64,000 bases of DNA from Pterois miles. Taxonomy: Eukaryota; Chordata; Actinopteri; Perciformes; Scorpaenidae. A program made the translations under genes and the position numbers. How positions within the stretch are numbered: position 1 is the first letter of the stretch; each line of letters starts with the position of its first letter. This document shows positions 31,701 through 43,790 of the stretch, in pieces. The notes below the pieces were generated by a model. It did no database searches and was not told the origin of the DNA. It saw only the letters and a list, made by a program, of their open reading frames with translations. The DNA lies in assembly GCA_947000775.1 (NCBI GenBank), contig CAMQGK010000327.1:17680501-17744500 (forward strand), read 5' to 3'.

Positions 31701-33468
31701 CTGATTAAATTAGATGTTTTTCATAAAAATAATGGACTGTAGAGAGTTGATGGATGCGCAAATGTACTTAAAAGAAACATGCAGCGCTGTATTTAAATGA
31801 TCTGATCAAGTCTTTCTTCAACAGCTAAAAAGCACACGATGATGTTGCTCTTGTTTTGCTTTTGTTAAGCAACCCATCTTTCTCAGCGAACTTTTCAAAC
31901 AATGTGCTGCATATTTGTGAAGTAGCTCCGACTCTTGTTGAGCTCTACATTAGTTCATCTAAATGTGTTAGGTGTTTTATTCAACTGCGCATTCAAGGGT
32001 TGGAATAAGAACATATTTATTTAATCTTGCAAAGATGATATACTATTGATTTATGTTTTCTGGAACTATTCGTACATTTGAAAATATCATGTGGCAGTGT
32101 AGGCGTGTTTGGGCTACATTCGAAGGTCTAAGAGTCGCTTCCTGACCACTCAGAGAAATCAACTCAACGGCTGTCACGGCCCTTCACTAAATCTCATGGT
32201 CCAATACAGGAAGTGTTGAAGTGCTGCCTAGGGATCCAGCATGATTTCACTGCTGTTCTGTTGACATGTTCTCTATTAACAATTTGAGTCAGCACCAGTC
32301 AAACCTGGAGGATATTGTTTTCATGTATTCTCAGAAAAACATTTGATATTTCTGAGAATCAGAACATGGAGTCACGAATTTTGACCATAAAGAGCAGAGT
32401 GTTCTTTCTGTAATTTTTTTCTCATCTTCAATGCACGACCAAGCCCTGACTGACTGACTGGCAAAACCATTGTGCACGATTAACCCCATAAACACATGGA
32501 TCCAGACACTTTGATTAGATGTTCCTTCTTTACTAAGGCTTGGCAGTCGTGTAACACATGTAAAGAGAACAGTGTGATCATGGTTGTCCTGCAGACAGAT
32601 TGTCCTTACGCTAATAACTGTAAAAACATACAAGCTGGATAAACAGTCATGGTGAGAGTGTAGGTTCAGTTCTTAAGAATAACCAAATCCCAAACCTAAA
32701 GCTGTGTGCTTTTGATTTTTACGTGGTAGTGACATTGTAGGAGTGAAGTCAACTGGCATTAAAGACCAGCCAAACTATGCTTTGCTATTCAATAGGCGGC
32801 TGTAGACTACAAAAAGTTGGTGCGATGTTTAAGTCATATTATTTACCATTCTATAAGACCTTTGCACAAAGAGTCCGTATTATTCATCCAAATTGTTTCA
32901 CATTTCAGAATAAACTTCACATTGTGTCAATCACATTTACACACCGACTCCAAAACTGTTGACTGTGTTTTTCTACATCCATCGAAAGCCAAAAGAGAGT
33001 TGTCTGACCACTCAAAGCCACTGTCTGTGTAAACGTCATCATCCAAAATGGCATCTGGTAAACTGATTTACATCTTTACGCTAAAGACATAAAAGAACAC
33101 AGAGTTGCAACATTTATTGTGGTAGGTGAATGCAGAACAGCTTGGAATCGGGCTTTGTTGCTAAATGATAGCTTATTGCTCATATCATTCATTCATTAGA
33201 CCCATTTGGGAAGCACTATCCATTGCATGGCACCTATGTTCAGTTTTGTCTTGTATTGCAAAATTTCGCAATGAAGACAATAATAATATGCATCAGATTC
33301 AGTGTGCAAGATTCTATCCATAACGATTTTTATCAGATGATGGATCAAAACACAGACTTGGTGTGCAAAGGCCCAGGCACGGTGGTTTCTCTGTTAGGCT
33401 GTACTTAAGAACAACACTGCTTTGAGGTAAATGCTAATATCTGCTGGTGCTTGGGACTAGAAAAAAAA
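31701..33468. other. Intergenic, no recognised gene
   Basis: AT-rich, with short ORFs only. Confidence 0.5.
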
Positions 33469-33469
33469 A

Positions 33470-33565
33470 CAGGGGAACACCAAAGTCATTAGGATACGTC
33501 ACCTGGGAGCCATGAATGTCTATATAAACCTTTGTGCAAATCCGTTCTGTAGATGCTGAGAGATG
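33470..33565 (+). repeat. Dispersed repeat family B fragment (plus), left of LINE remnant
   Basis: 'ggggaacaccaaagtcatta' and 'gagccatgaatgtctatata' align with the piece at 34100-34190 ('ggtcaccaaaatggttagga', 'gactgtgaatacctctataa'). Both run in the same direction on either side of a LINE remnant. Confidence 0.55.
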
Positions 33566-34060
33566 CTAGTGATTTTGCACAGTTAGTGTACAGTATAGTG
33601 CAGTTACTGTTACTTTTGGTGTGTATGTGGTGTACTGGGAGCAGTGCTGGTTGTGGAGTCTTACAGCTGCAGGACAGAAGGACCTGTGATAGTGGTCCTT
33701 CACACACTTCGGGTGGAGCAGCCTGCTGCTGAAGGAGCTCTCCGGTGCTGTGATAGTGTCCTGCATGGGGTGGGAGTCGTTCCCCATCATGGATGACAGC
33801 TTAGCCATCATCCTCCTCTCACTCACCACCTCGTCTGGGTTGAGGGGGCATCTCAAGACAGAGCTGGACTTCCTGATCACCTTACAAGTTTTCCTGTCCT
33901 CAGCTAAGATGCTGCTGCACCAGCTGAAAGACCTCAGTCTCCTGAGGAGATAGACTCTGCTCTGGCCTTTGCTGTAAAGATGCAGTTGAGTTGACAGGCC
34001 AGTCCAGTTTATTGTTCAGGTGAACACCCAGGTACTTGGAAGTTACCTGTTTTGACTTCA
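33566..34060 (-). mobile_element. LINE reverse-transcriptase C-terminal remnant, decayed
   Basis: On the minus strand an open 104-codon stretch (33566-33880) reads IRKSSSVLRCPLNPDEVVSE, then RRMMAKLSSMMGNDSHPMQD, SSRLLHPKCVK and AAVRLHNQHCS. This is the C-terminal tail of many fish non-LTR reverse transcriptases, of Rex1/CR1/L2-like type. Just upstream in transcription direction (33881-34060) the related stretch YLLRRLRSFSWC is readable, but out of continuous frame and with an apparent internal deletion before the tail. The catalytic domain is absent. It is a dead 5'-truncated copy. Confidence 0.8.
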
Positions 34061-34065
34061 CAGGA

Positions 34066-34230
34066 TAAGTCAAAACTTTGACCTGCTGATGGTGCTAGAG
34101 GATAAAGTCTGGTGGTCACCAAAATGGTTAGGAGTTATCCTCTGGGGACTGTGAATACCTCTATAAAAAATCATGGCAATTCATCCAGTTATTATTGAGA
34201 TATTTCAATCTGGACCAACGTGGTGAACCA
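34066..34230 (+). repeat. Dispersed repeat family B fragment (plus), right of LINE remnant
   Basis: Contains 'ctttgacctgctgatggtgc', 'catggcaattcatccagtta' and 'ttattgagatatttcaatct'. I recognise this as a common teleost repeat block. See the matching piece at 33470-33565. Confidence 0.6.
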
Positions 34231-35259
34231 AGCATCAACTGTTTCTTGCTAAAAACCAAAGGGGGACTCTTGAGGAAGACCTTGCTCATTGTCTTGTGTA
34301 TTGTAGTGGTTCCCCAAGAGTTCCCCAGAGATGAGGACCTCCTATACAGCCTTTTTAAGGACTACTTGCAACCTGAAAGCCCTTTCTAACAATGAGACAG
34401 TGAAAAAATAGACTGTGGTAGAGAGAGATGCTGGAACAATTTGACCTGTTTCACTTGTGTGGAATCTGTGAGAATGTGCTCCAGGTCTCCATGTCAAACT
34501 CGACTCCTAGAGAGGGCTTGGCTCAACTGCGAAAAGCTCTGAGTTACTAAACAGAGCCATTAGCTTTGGGTAGACGAGTGGTCTGGCCTCAGAGGCTCGC
34601 TGAGCGGCAGGGGTCCTGTGGTAGGAAGTCGTGGTCTGTAGAAGGCAGGCAAGGGGCTTGGGAAGTGTGAAGCCTAATACACATGGCCCGCTGGCTGGAC
34701 CGGAGTGTGAAAGAGATAGGATGTCTGGGAAAATATGTGGATATTTTGGATTCATCACATTTAGAGACCACAGAAGACAGTGAATCTCACTGTCCACCTT
34801 CCTCCAGCAGTCTTTGGACGAGCATAACCAGGAAATTGCTTTTGTATAGTATGCAAATGTTATTTCATCCACTCCTTTGTGTTTTCTCTCTGACTGTTTT
34901 CCCTGGGAGAGAGAAAAGGGAAATGAAAATTTACAATGACAGCAATCTATGTATTGTATATCATCCAGCAGGATGTGTGTGTTGATCCACATACAGCAAC
35001 TAACTATTTTCTATTCATTTTCTACATTGTATTCTGATCTTTCTTGGGTAGTATTTAATAAAATCTCATGAAAATTTTGCTTTCACATAATTTCATATAG
35101 AAAGGAATAGCTTTATGTAGCAGAGAATAACCATTTAGAATACAAATATGTAATCAGTTCCTTCACTTCTTTTCTAGACAGTTCCCACATGTAGAATAAA
35201 CTATGTGAAAGTAGAGTATCTGCATTGCTGAAGTGTGACCATGACCTCCCCTTCACAGA
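34231..35259. other. Intergenic, no recognised gene
   Basis: Contains a 161-codon minus-strand ORF (34507-34992) with no recognisable domain and unremarkable composition. I treat it as random. Confidence 0.5.
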
Positions 35260-35850
35260 CATAATAGGAGGGGTAGTCACCATGATGCTACCTCTAGTTT
35301 GTGGGCTGAAATTTTGAAGCCTTGAGTTCCGCATTTTGGCCGTTGCCATCTTGTTTTTTTTTTTTTTTTTTGCAACCTGAAGTGATTCGAGAGGGTGAAG
35401 CTCAGTACAACCGAATGCTGAATCTGTTTTTTAGGAGACCAAAATGTTACAATTAACTTTCATGAACTAAAACACACTGGGAAAAAGTCCAAAAATGTAG
35501 AAAACTCCCAAAGTGGGCAACGCCGTGGTGGCAACCTGTCAATCACAAGGCAGCCACGCTCTAAAGCATACCCTACTTTATGGTCTATTTGACTCCAAAT
35601 GGAATCATAATTTCCTAAATGAACATCATACTGTATTGAAAAAGACTTGAAACTAGTGATTGAGACCATAAACTCATGTTTACAATGTTTACTGAGGTAA
35701 TAAATCAAGTGAGAAGTGGGCTCATTTTCTCATAGACTTCTATACAATCAGACTTCTGTTTGCAACCAGAGGAGTCGCCCCCTGCTGGCTATTAGAAAGA
35801 ATGCAGGTTTAAGGTACTTCCGCAATAGCTTCACTTCTCAGACCGGAGGT
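35260..35850 (-). repeat. Dispersed repeat family A, copy 2 (longest, minus)
   Basis: The reverse complement aligns along most of its length with 39983-40461, and in part with 28085-28485. Shared blocks include 'ttattacctcagtaaacatt', 'ggtctcaatcactagtttca' and 'cgtggctgccttgtgattga'. A run of T at about 35354-35371 interrupts it. A short ORF inside it (35460-35708, minus) has a counterpart in copy 3. Confidence 0.85.
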
Positions 35851-35925
35851 TGCCTTCTTGGCTGCTTTCAGGTGATCAGGCTGGACTTCTGACTTCAACA
35901 AGTTTGAACTCCCAAGATCGCAAGT

Positions 35926-36251
35926 TTGAAGAAGAAGAAGAAGAAGTTTCCTTTTTAGTCCCGCTAGGGGAAATTCAATTTTTCACTCTGTTAATTATCA
36001 CACACATGCACAACAGGTCCATATACATGCAACAATTGGAGAGATGTCAGAGTGATGGGGCTGCTCCAGACAGCGCCCGAGCAGTTGGGGGTTTGGTGCC
36101 TTGCTCAGGGGCACCTCGGCAGTGCCAAGAGGTAAACTGGCACCTCTCCAGCTCCAGTTCACACTCAGTTCTTGGTCCATGTCGGGACTTGAACCGGTGA
36201 CCCTCCGGTTCCCAAGCCAACTCCCTACAGACTGAGCTACTGCCGCCCCCA
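35926..36251 (-). mobile_element. tRNA-derived SINE, minus strand
   Basis: Read on the minus strand it starts GGGGGCGGCAGTAGCTCAGT, has an A-box-like TAGCTCAGTCTGTAGGG (inverse of about 36223-36239), then a B box GGTTCAAGTCC (inverse of 36185-36195). It runs through a core containing 'gcaccaaacccccaactgct' and ends in a LINE-like tail 'gaatttcccctagcgggact' with a (CTT)n terminus at 35926-35946. Head, body and tail are all present, so it is close to full length. Confidence 0.85.
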
Positions 36252-38355
36252 ATTAGACATATATTGAGAAAGGCCTTTGGAAATTGTGAAGTCTGTCTTT
36301 ATGCTAGCAGGTCTTTCCCCTCTTGCGTCCCTTCTATGTATGAGCTGTGGGTTTGGACAGTCTGTACTTGTTTTGGAGAGGCCCAGCAGTTATCACTTCA
36401 AACACATACCACATCATTTTTTGCATCCAGGAGGATATTTACCTGTGGTTGCATGTACTTCCAACTCTAATGAAATCCCACAAACCCAAGGGCTATATGA
36501 AAAGGCAACTGCTAATTTGTTTACTTTCAACAGCTCTGTTTCCTTCATGTGATCTCTGTGTGTTTGGGGAGCTTCTGGCACCTGCTGGGGGTTTTCTTTG
36601 AGGTAAGGGTCAGCCAGACTATCCTCACCACCCCTGCAGATTCTTTCAGCCACGCTGGACTGGACGGGGGAAAGAACCAAAGCTGTGGTTCTGTATAATT
36701 TCTGGCGCACTGAAACAGTGATATTTTTTAAATAACGGCTGTAGTGAGCAGAGAGATGGTGCCACGTCTCAAACTCTGATTGATTAGCATTACATCAGTC
36801 TTCCTGATGGCTCATTGTCATCTCATGATGAAAGCCCAACCATTTACGCACACACCCTTTTACAATAATTCAAAGTTGCTGAGTGAATATGGCAGCACTG
36901 AAGAATATCTCTACCTTAGACAAATCAAATCAGTGGCATTAGTTCAGGAAGCAGTGTATAAAATGAAACACCCTGGGCCTTCAGGAGATGACTGATTCTC
37001 CTGGTTTCTTTTTCCCCTGTCCCGTCCTCCTCCCTTGCTCTGCCCTCTGGCTGTCCCTAAGGGACCGGAGGAACATCTGAAGACAATCAGAGTGGGTAGA
37101 TGCAAATCTTGTCTTGCAGGGGCCCAACTGATGCAGCTACAGTACAATGCAAAGGGTCATCATATCTGTGGGGTCTTGGCAGGATGACTCATGCTGGGTA
37201 ATATATCGGTCACAGCAGGGCTTCTGCTCTAGAGTTTGCCACTCTCCTCAGAGGATCATCTTTCCAACCACCATAGGGCGAAATTCCTCATGTGCGTGTT
37301 AACTTGTGTTACTTTGACCTAAAGCAGCAGCAGGTGTGATCTGCTACTTAAAAATGAAGATGCCTTTCCGTTACAACATGAGACAGATAAATGGCTTAGG
37401 GCTGACCAGAACCGAATTTAGAGAGTAAACTACTTTGAGCTGGTACATATGCTCGCAGAGATAGAGAGGATGATTTCATACAGATGCAACTGTGAACTTT
37501 AATAACCCCAAGGATGCTTTTTGCTGCTATTATGCGTACTCTGGTGCCTCCGTATCAAGCCAAGTCCTCCTTGTACACATAATGATAACCACAAGTGAAG
37601 AACATCCTCTTGGGTATACTTTATTTTCAACCTGACCTCAGAACATCCACTCTGAGCTGGCTTTTGATCAACTTCAGACTACCATTAGTTCATTGTTAGT
37701 ATACAAGACATTAGTATAATTTCTGTCTTCTCAAGGGGAGGCACTTGCCTAAATCACATCAAATCAGATGATGCACCACTTACTGGATGCAATACACAGA
37801 TGTGTTTTGGTTTGCTGGCTTCCCTGTCGGATAAGACTGCAGCTCATCGGATGAGTCACTCTTCAATAACGTCAATGAAATCTTAATTTTCATACTGGCA
37901 TCAGTATAAGTCGTAATGCATTCGCTTATTTTTTTTTTTTCTCTTGTCCCTGCTGTCGTAATAGATGCCATGACCGCAGCACCAAGGACATAAGCTCTGA
38001 ACATTCAAACAGTAGCAAACACATCACACACATATTTTATGTGCATTTAAATTTGAACTGAAATAAGAAGCTATGATGAAAATCCACACATTGTGGATAT
38101 TTTTCCATTCTTAAAAAGACATTTTTGGACATATTTGTGGGAAAAAAGTATTTAACTTTCTGGGTGGGTGTGCCTCATTGCAGCTGTTAACTGACATTTT
38201 AGAGCCAGCATTGCAAGGAGACGCCCTGTCAACTTCTGTGACGGCAGAGCGCTGTAGCTCTGCCTATGAAAGTTAATACAAGAGCAGTGCTTATGTGTCT
38301 TTAGAGATTTAAGATGTTTTATACCATTCAACATTTTGGAGGACCCATTGCATGA
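36252..38355. other. Intergenic, no recognised gene
   Basis: Short ORFs without domains. No repeat recognised. Confidence 0.5.
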
Positions 38356-38860
38356 GGATGGATGACATGACTGCTCCATAAAAGTGAAGCCAAAACATCT
38401 CAGTTGCCCCCTGGTGGCTGGCTGCGGTGTACCTCATAAATCCCGCCCCCTCTATGTTAGTGGATGGGACATAGGCCAAACTTAAAAGGTAAATAAAAGC
38501 AAATACAGTTTTCCAAAAATGGTTTCTATCATTTTACATAGTTTTTATCATGCTGATTCATGCTCGTGTTAATTTTTTTCTGATAAATTTGGTTTTAATC
38601 AGTTATTTGATGCTATAATTGTGGGATGTGACACCATGATTGGTAGCTCTGAGTCTCTCTCACTGAAAACCTGTGACTGGGCTCGACTCACAATTGCGTT
38701 GGGTGACCTTGACACCAGACCACTACTGCACAGACTCTGGTTACAAATGACAAATCTCAAGATGGCAGCTCCCATATCCAGGATATTTTGGCTTCACTTA
38801 TGTACAATGAGAGGAAGTGGAGATGTGTCATCCATTTTTTAAATACAGTCTATAGAGTGC
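38356..38860 (+). mobile_element. MITE-like repeat with inverted GTGAAGCCAAAA ends
   Basis: The left arm 'aaaagtgaagccaaaacatc' (about 38381-38399) is mirrored by 'atattttggcttcacttatg' (about 38783-38802). ATGGATGACA near 38358 is mirrored by TGTCATCCAT near 38826-38835. The interior includes 'ttgccccctggtggctggct' and 'tgttagtggatgggacatag', seen often in fish genomes (recalled). The right flank ends 'aaatacagtctatag'. No coding capacity. Confidence 0.65.
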
Positions 38861-39409
38861 TGCGGAAATGAGTCCTAAATGCCAGAAATGAGTTAGCATT
38901 TTAGCACTTTCGGTTCTCTCGTCTAGAAATCAGATGATGGAGTTTTTAGTCAGTTAGATGCCTGAAATAAGTTTTTTATTTCTGGCAATTGCATTCACAC
39001 TTCAAAAATCATGAAAGTGGTTTTACATTGTTGAGATTATTTTATGGAACAAATGATACGTTTGTTTGCCACAGAGCTTATTTTCTGCAATAATTCGAAA
39101 CTCAATGTAAAAATCCCATTGGATGTTGTTGAGGGAAGCTCCAACACAGCTCAGTGTCCATTCAACATTATATGAAGGAGACCAGTCTAGCTAGTTTTAG
39201 TTGTCTCTTTCATGGGTCCAGTTGTGATGATGGCAAATGATTGTCACAGCAATAGGTGGTCCTTTAACCTCTGTGCATTATTTGGTAATTTGTATCATGA
39301 CACAGAATCATAATGCAGTGGAAATCACAGATGAGATTGAGCAATAGCTAATAATGTAACCCTCCAGCTGTTTAACTGGCCTGTGTGGCTGTTTGAACTT
39401 GATGTGAAG

Positions 39410-39825
39410 AGTGGATTTTGGACCCAAATGCCGAACTCAGACAGAAGTTTGCAAAAGTTCCCAAGCAGCTTTATTTGAGAAATGAGTGTTGAGAGTTGAT
39501 CTGGGAATGAGGATGAGGCTGAGAGAGCTGAGCTGTCAGCTGGGAAGGCAGTACGTGAGGCAGAGGCAGAGGTAGGTAAAAACTATTCAGGCAAACATGA
39601 GGATTTCATGCCAATTTAACCAACAAACTAGTAGCTAGTCATAGCTTTAGTGCCACATTGGCACACGGAATGATCTGGCAAAGACGAGTGGAGTGTAATG
39701 CCGGGGTGGATATACTGCAGGAGCTTGATGAGTGGACGGGTCTCAGGTGTGTAGGCTGATTTGCAGCAGGTGCGAGATGGAGGGCCACGCCCAGACCACC
39801 ACAGGGAGAGGAGGAATTAGATTAA
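39410..39825. repeat. Probable dispersed repeat fragment
   Basis: The order of phrases ('acccaaatgccgaactcaga', 'agctttatttgagaaatgag', 'gaatgatctggcaaagacga', 'ggtctcaggtgtgtaggctg', 'gcaggtgcgagatggagggc') resembles a widespread teleost interspersed repeat I recall. The superfamily is not identified and no terminal structure is seen. Confidence 0.35.
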
Positions 39826-39982
39826 TGAACAAGAAAAGTCTGAAAATGAATATGCTGCTATTTTGATAATGGATTAATCATTACAGTTATTTTTCAAGCA
39901 AAATATCCATGTACTTTCTGGTGTCCTTTTCTACAATGTGAGGATTTACTGCTTTTCTCTGTTTCATACAGTGAAGCCAAGT

Positions 39983-40461
39983 CAAGTCTGACTGTATGGA
40001 AGTCTATGAGAAAATGAGCCTACATCTCACTTGGTTTATTACCTCAGTAAACATTGTAAACATGAGTTTATGGTCTCAATCACTAGTTTCAAGTCTTCAA
40101 AACAGCGTGATGTTCATTTAGTAAATTATGGTCCCATTTGGAGTCAAATTGATCATAAAGTAGGGGATGCTTTGGGGCGTGGCTGCCTTGTGATTGACAG
40201 GTTGCTACCACAGCGTTGTCCAGTCTGGGAGTTGTCCGTGTTTTTGTCTTAGGATTTTAACCCTTTCACAGAGTGTTTTCAGTTCATGAAAGTTAAATAA
40301 AATCTTTCTGGTTGCCTAAAAATGTCTTATTCAGTGTGTCACTTCTGGTCACAAAAAAACCAAGATGGCTGCGGCCAAAAAACGAGATGCCGAATCTGAG
40401 GCTTCAAAACGGCAGTCCACAAACAATGGTGACTACATCCACTTCTTAAATATAGTCTGTG
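39983..40461 (+). repeat. Dispersed repeat family A, copy 3 (plus)
   Basis: Homologous to 35260-35850 (inverted) and 28085-28485. It ends with 'ccaagatggctgcggccaaa' and 'gtgactacatccacttctta', then 'aatatagtctgtgg'. The AGTCTRTRG terminus resembles the one at 38845-38857. Confidence 0.8.
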
Positions 40462-43140
40462 GTTTTATATCATTTAATGGAATATATTTAAGTTTTGAAC
40501 TGCTGGTCGAACAAAACAAGACATTTGAAGACATCACCTTAATTTGGAAAATTAAAGAGATAAAGTTAGTTAATAAGTTAGATGCAGCACTAATCGACTT
40601 TGATAATTACCAACAAGTGAATAACTGAGATCACTGTGTCTAACTGAAGTGGTTGAGGGGATTTCTGAGCTATGATTTTGTGTTAAATTTTACTGACAGA
40701 GAACTTATACTGTTCTTGCATCTATGCACTCTGCTCTGTAGCACACTGTGTCATCTCTAAGTGATTATCATTTACCACTCATCAATTTTTACTGGCTTTT
40801 TATATTGCTTGCATAAAACCAGAAGTACTAGAGCTTAATTATCTGGCATGTGCTGGAGACTCTCCTGAAACTCTGCAGCTACATACATTTTGTCATTCGT
40901 GTAGCTTCAACTTTAACGTCTCGCCTTCAACACTTTGGGATTTGTGGAGGAGCCATTCTAACATCCACAAGAGGTTTATGAACCCCAGTAAAATGTTATT
41001 TTGTTCAGTCTTCCAAATGGTCAGACCACAAACCATCCAATCGTGGCATTAGCAGTCAGTATTGACCTGTTTTTCTGCTGCGGCCTGCTCCAGTGGCATC
41101 CAGTCAAGACACTGAAGACAAGCCTCCAGCCCAAACCTTTGCTTGGATGGGGGGAGCAAACTGAGCCAAGCACTTCTTATTCTACAACAGTCCAGAAAAT
41201 TTGGATACCTTCCATCTTGTATTGGTTTAGACCCTTTTGGACTTTTGCCTTGATCACAGCATCAGACCTTTTGTGTGATGTTTTCATGTGAACCAAGGAT
41301 CACATGAGGTCAGATGTGTTAGAGCATTCCATGTGGTCTGTGCCATGGGTGTTCGTCTGTGATAAAATCTTTGTTCGATATGCTGCCTCGAAGGCATGTT
41401 TACTCTGACTGAAGTGAATATGGGTATCGACAGACAATCTTGGCTAACCTGCTGAGTTTTATGATTTTAACATTGAACAGAAAATTGAATTCTATAAAGT
41501 TCTCAGAATATTATATTTCAACAAGTAATAACTTCTGCATTGTCCATCATTATTTAATTTAAATGCAATTCTCTATCAGATTGTACAATAGAAATGATAT
41601 ATTTAACTTGTCAATTTGAAGTCCTGTGTGAGTTGCATAGTTATTCACTGTTACATTTGCCCATTACTGCTGCACTGTGGTGCTTACTTTGAAACCACAC
41701 AAATCATACTTTTGTACAGTTACAGCTCTTCCTTATGATTGAAAAGGACACAAATGATATTTGTCCTCATCAGATGGTTGACAAGAGAGGCTTTTGTTGT
41801 ACCTACCTCAGAGTGTGTTGTGTTAAATGTTACTTAATAAATTCAGCTTTACTTTTATTTTTATCTTTGGGAAAATCCCAGTCTATATTTGTCCATCAAC
41901 AGCATATGCACTGTTATCATTTCCAATGAGCGATAAATCCTATGGCAATCCTGTGAGTGTGGTGTCCTAAAATTTGGCGGAAAAAGTACAACATCTTAAA
42001 CTGTACAAGTGAGAAATACATTTTCCCACCACAAAAGGATTACATGAAGGAGACATGACTAGAAACAGGCCGTGGTCTGACATAGAAATAGCACAGTGGA
42101 AAGTAAGGCCGTTGTGGTTGGGTTGGTGGAGGGCTGTGTACTTTTTGCCTTTAACTGCAGTGACCCAGGTTCAATTCTCAACTCATAACAAAACGGCGTC
42201 TGCTGTAAGTAATTGTAATGAACTGTTTTATATTATTTAACATAACAAGGGCTGCTTAGCCTATCCTTAACATCATTTTTATTAGCCTTAGCCTGATGTA
42301 ATCCTGACCTTAAAGCTGCTATAATCAATATTTTCATAATAACAATGACTCAAATGACTGTGTATAATGTGAAAGGAGTCTCTCTCAATGACGTATCAGC
42401 AGAGAATTACCGCAGTTCTCCTCAGCTGTACAGAGATTTTTACTGTCTTTTAATTTACTGTCTTATTTCACAGCCCACAACTTTAACATTTTGGATTCAG
42501 ACTCAACGCTCTCATCAGCACTGATTCCAACAGCAGCAGGCAGCAGTGAAAAAGCTCTGATAAACCCTCTGACTCTTCCTGCCCAGCTCCAAATGGCAGT
42601 TAGAGCATTTAACAGGTAAAGAGCAGAAAGGTGTTTCCCTCAGGAGTCGGTGGAGACCAAAACAGCTAAAAACAGGGCGAATATTGGACTTACATAACAA
42701 TAGCCAAAGTTTTTTGGCCTGTTTTGTTCAAACAAACACTGGTACGATTCATCTGTTTGTGTGGTTCATATGACTAAGTGTCAGTGTTGCTAATTAAACC
42801 TGCAGATACTGTAAAGCAACTGACAACAGGTCAGTTTCTGTCCTCTTATATCAGACTTGTGTCTTTGTGATGAGAATGCACATGGAGCAACCTCAACTTA
42901 AACCTTTCTTTAAACGTTTCATTTCTTTTCCTCATATTCTGCTTCGGTAGAAGCCCTCTGTGTCACCATAATAAGCCTTTTGTGTATAGTATCTTGATGC
43001 TGAAGATTCGTGCCTGGTTAATGTTTTAAACTGGTAGCGATTGTTGTGAGGTAATAAGACGACTTGGAATTGGATTAAAATAAGTAGCTTGTTACATAAC
43101 GTAATTTAAGGACATATCATGTAAATCAGTGGTGCTGCGT
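40462..43140. other. Intergenic; one doubtful tRNA-like SINE head
   Basis: No gene recognised. Around 42106-42190 a G-rich 'gtggttgggttggtggaggg' followed about 50 bp later by a B-box-like GGTTCAATTCT could be a decayed tRNA-derived SINE head, but no tail is visible. Held at low confidence. Confidence 0.35.
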
Positions 43141-43184
43141 GATGTGACATAATGTTGTCACTAACATCACCTATAAACTCCTCC

Positions 43185-43690
43185 TTCCTAGATACAAATC
43201 CCTCCATGCCCCTGCCCCTAAGTATCTAATCGACCTTCTCTATACTCCATCCGAAAAGCTACAATCCTCAGATACTGGTCTGCTCTCCTTCCTCGACACC
43301 GTGCTGCCACCTTTCAGTGACAGAACCTTCAGCGTCACGGTCCCCACCCTCCAGATCTCTCCCCCTCATGAAATCAGAAATGTTTCATCCACGCAGCATG
43401 TCCGTTCATCAAGGCCTACGACCTCAGCTAACTCTTTCTACCATAACTCTTTAATTACTTAGCCACAGTTTTTTTTCTTCCATTTTATTATTAGTATGAT
43501 TTTGAGTGCCCTCTTTTTAAAGAATCTTTGATTTTTTTTAATTTTTTTTTTATTTATTTAGCCAAATTTTTTTTCTTCCATTTTATTATTAGTATGATTT
43601 TGAGTGCCCTCTTTTTAAAGCATCCTTGATTTTTCTTAAAGGTACTATATAAGTTGAATTTATGATTATTTTTAGTAAAAATCTCTCAAC
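43185..43690 (+). mobile_element. L2-type LINE 3' end with decayed RT C-terminus
   Basis: From 43195 one frame reads YKSLHAPAPKYLIDLL, then YTPSEKLQSSDTGLLS and FSDRTFSVTVPTLQ. This is the C-terminal signature of L2/Maui-type reverse transcriptases ('K-S-L-H-G-x-A-P-x-Y-L', 'S-S-D-x-x-L-L', 'D-R-x-F-S-V'). It is followed by a 3' UTR ending 'aaaggtactatataagttga', like other L2 tails. The UTR holds a direct tandem duplication with period about 99 bp (43461-43559 and 43560-43640). Only the last part of ORF2 remains. Confidence 0.78.
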
Positions 43691-43696
43691 GTTTTG

Positions 43697-43790
43697 TTTC
43701 ACACGAGACACAAACACCAGCCCCCTGAGCAAAAGTCCTGCGTTTCTTTGACCCAGCCAATGTCCCCTTCCTCCCAACCTTAGATGACCT
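43697..43790 (+). repeat. Dispersed repeat fragment, family C copy 1
   Basis: 'tttcacacgagacacaaaca' through 'cccctgagcaaaagtcctgc' aligns with 56329-56415 ('tttcacacgggacacaagta', 'tcctggatgaaggtcctatg'), same strand. Confidence 0.6.

Noticed and set aside
34507..34992. 161-codon minus-strand ORF
   Set aside because: No domain, no splice context, no similarity I can recognise; expected length by chance in DNA of this size.
36185..36251. tRNA gene on the minus strand
   Set aside because: A and B boxes are present but no cloverleaf with an anticodon arm; it is the head of a SINE with a LINE-type tail.
40365..40628. 87-codon ORF starting MAAAKKRDAE
   Set aside because: It begins inside repeat family A and runs out into unique sequence; other copies have stops or different frames here.
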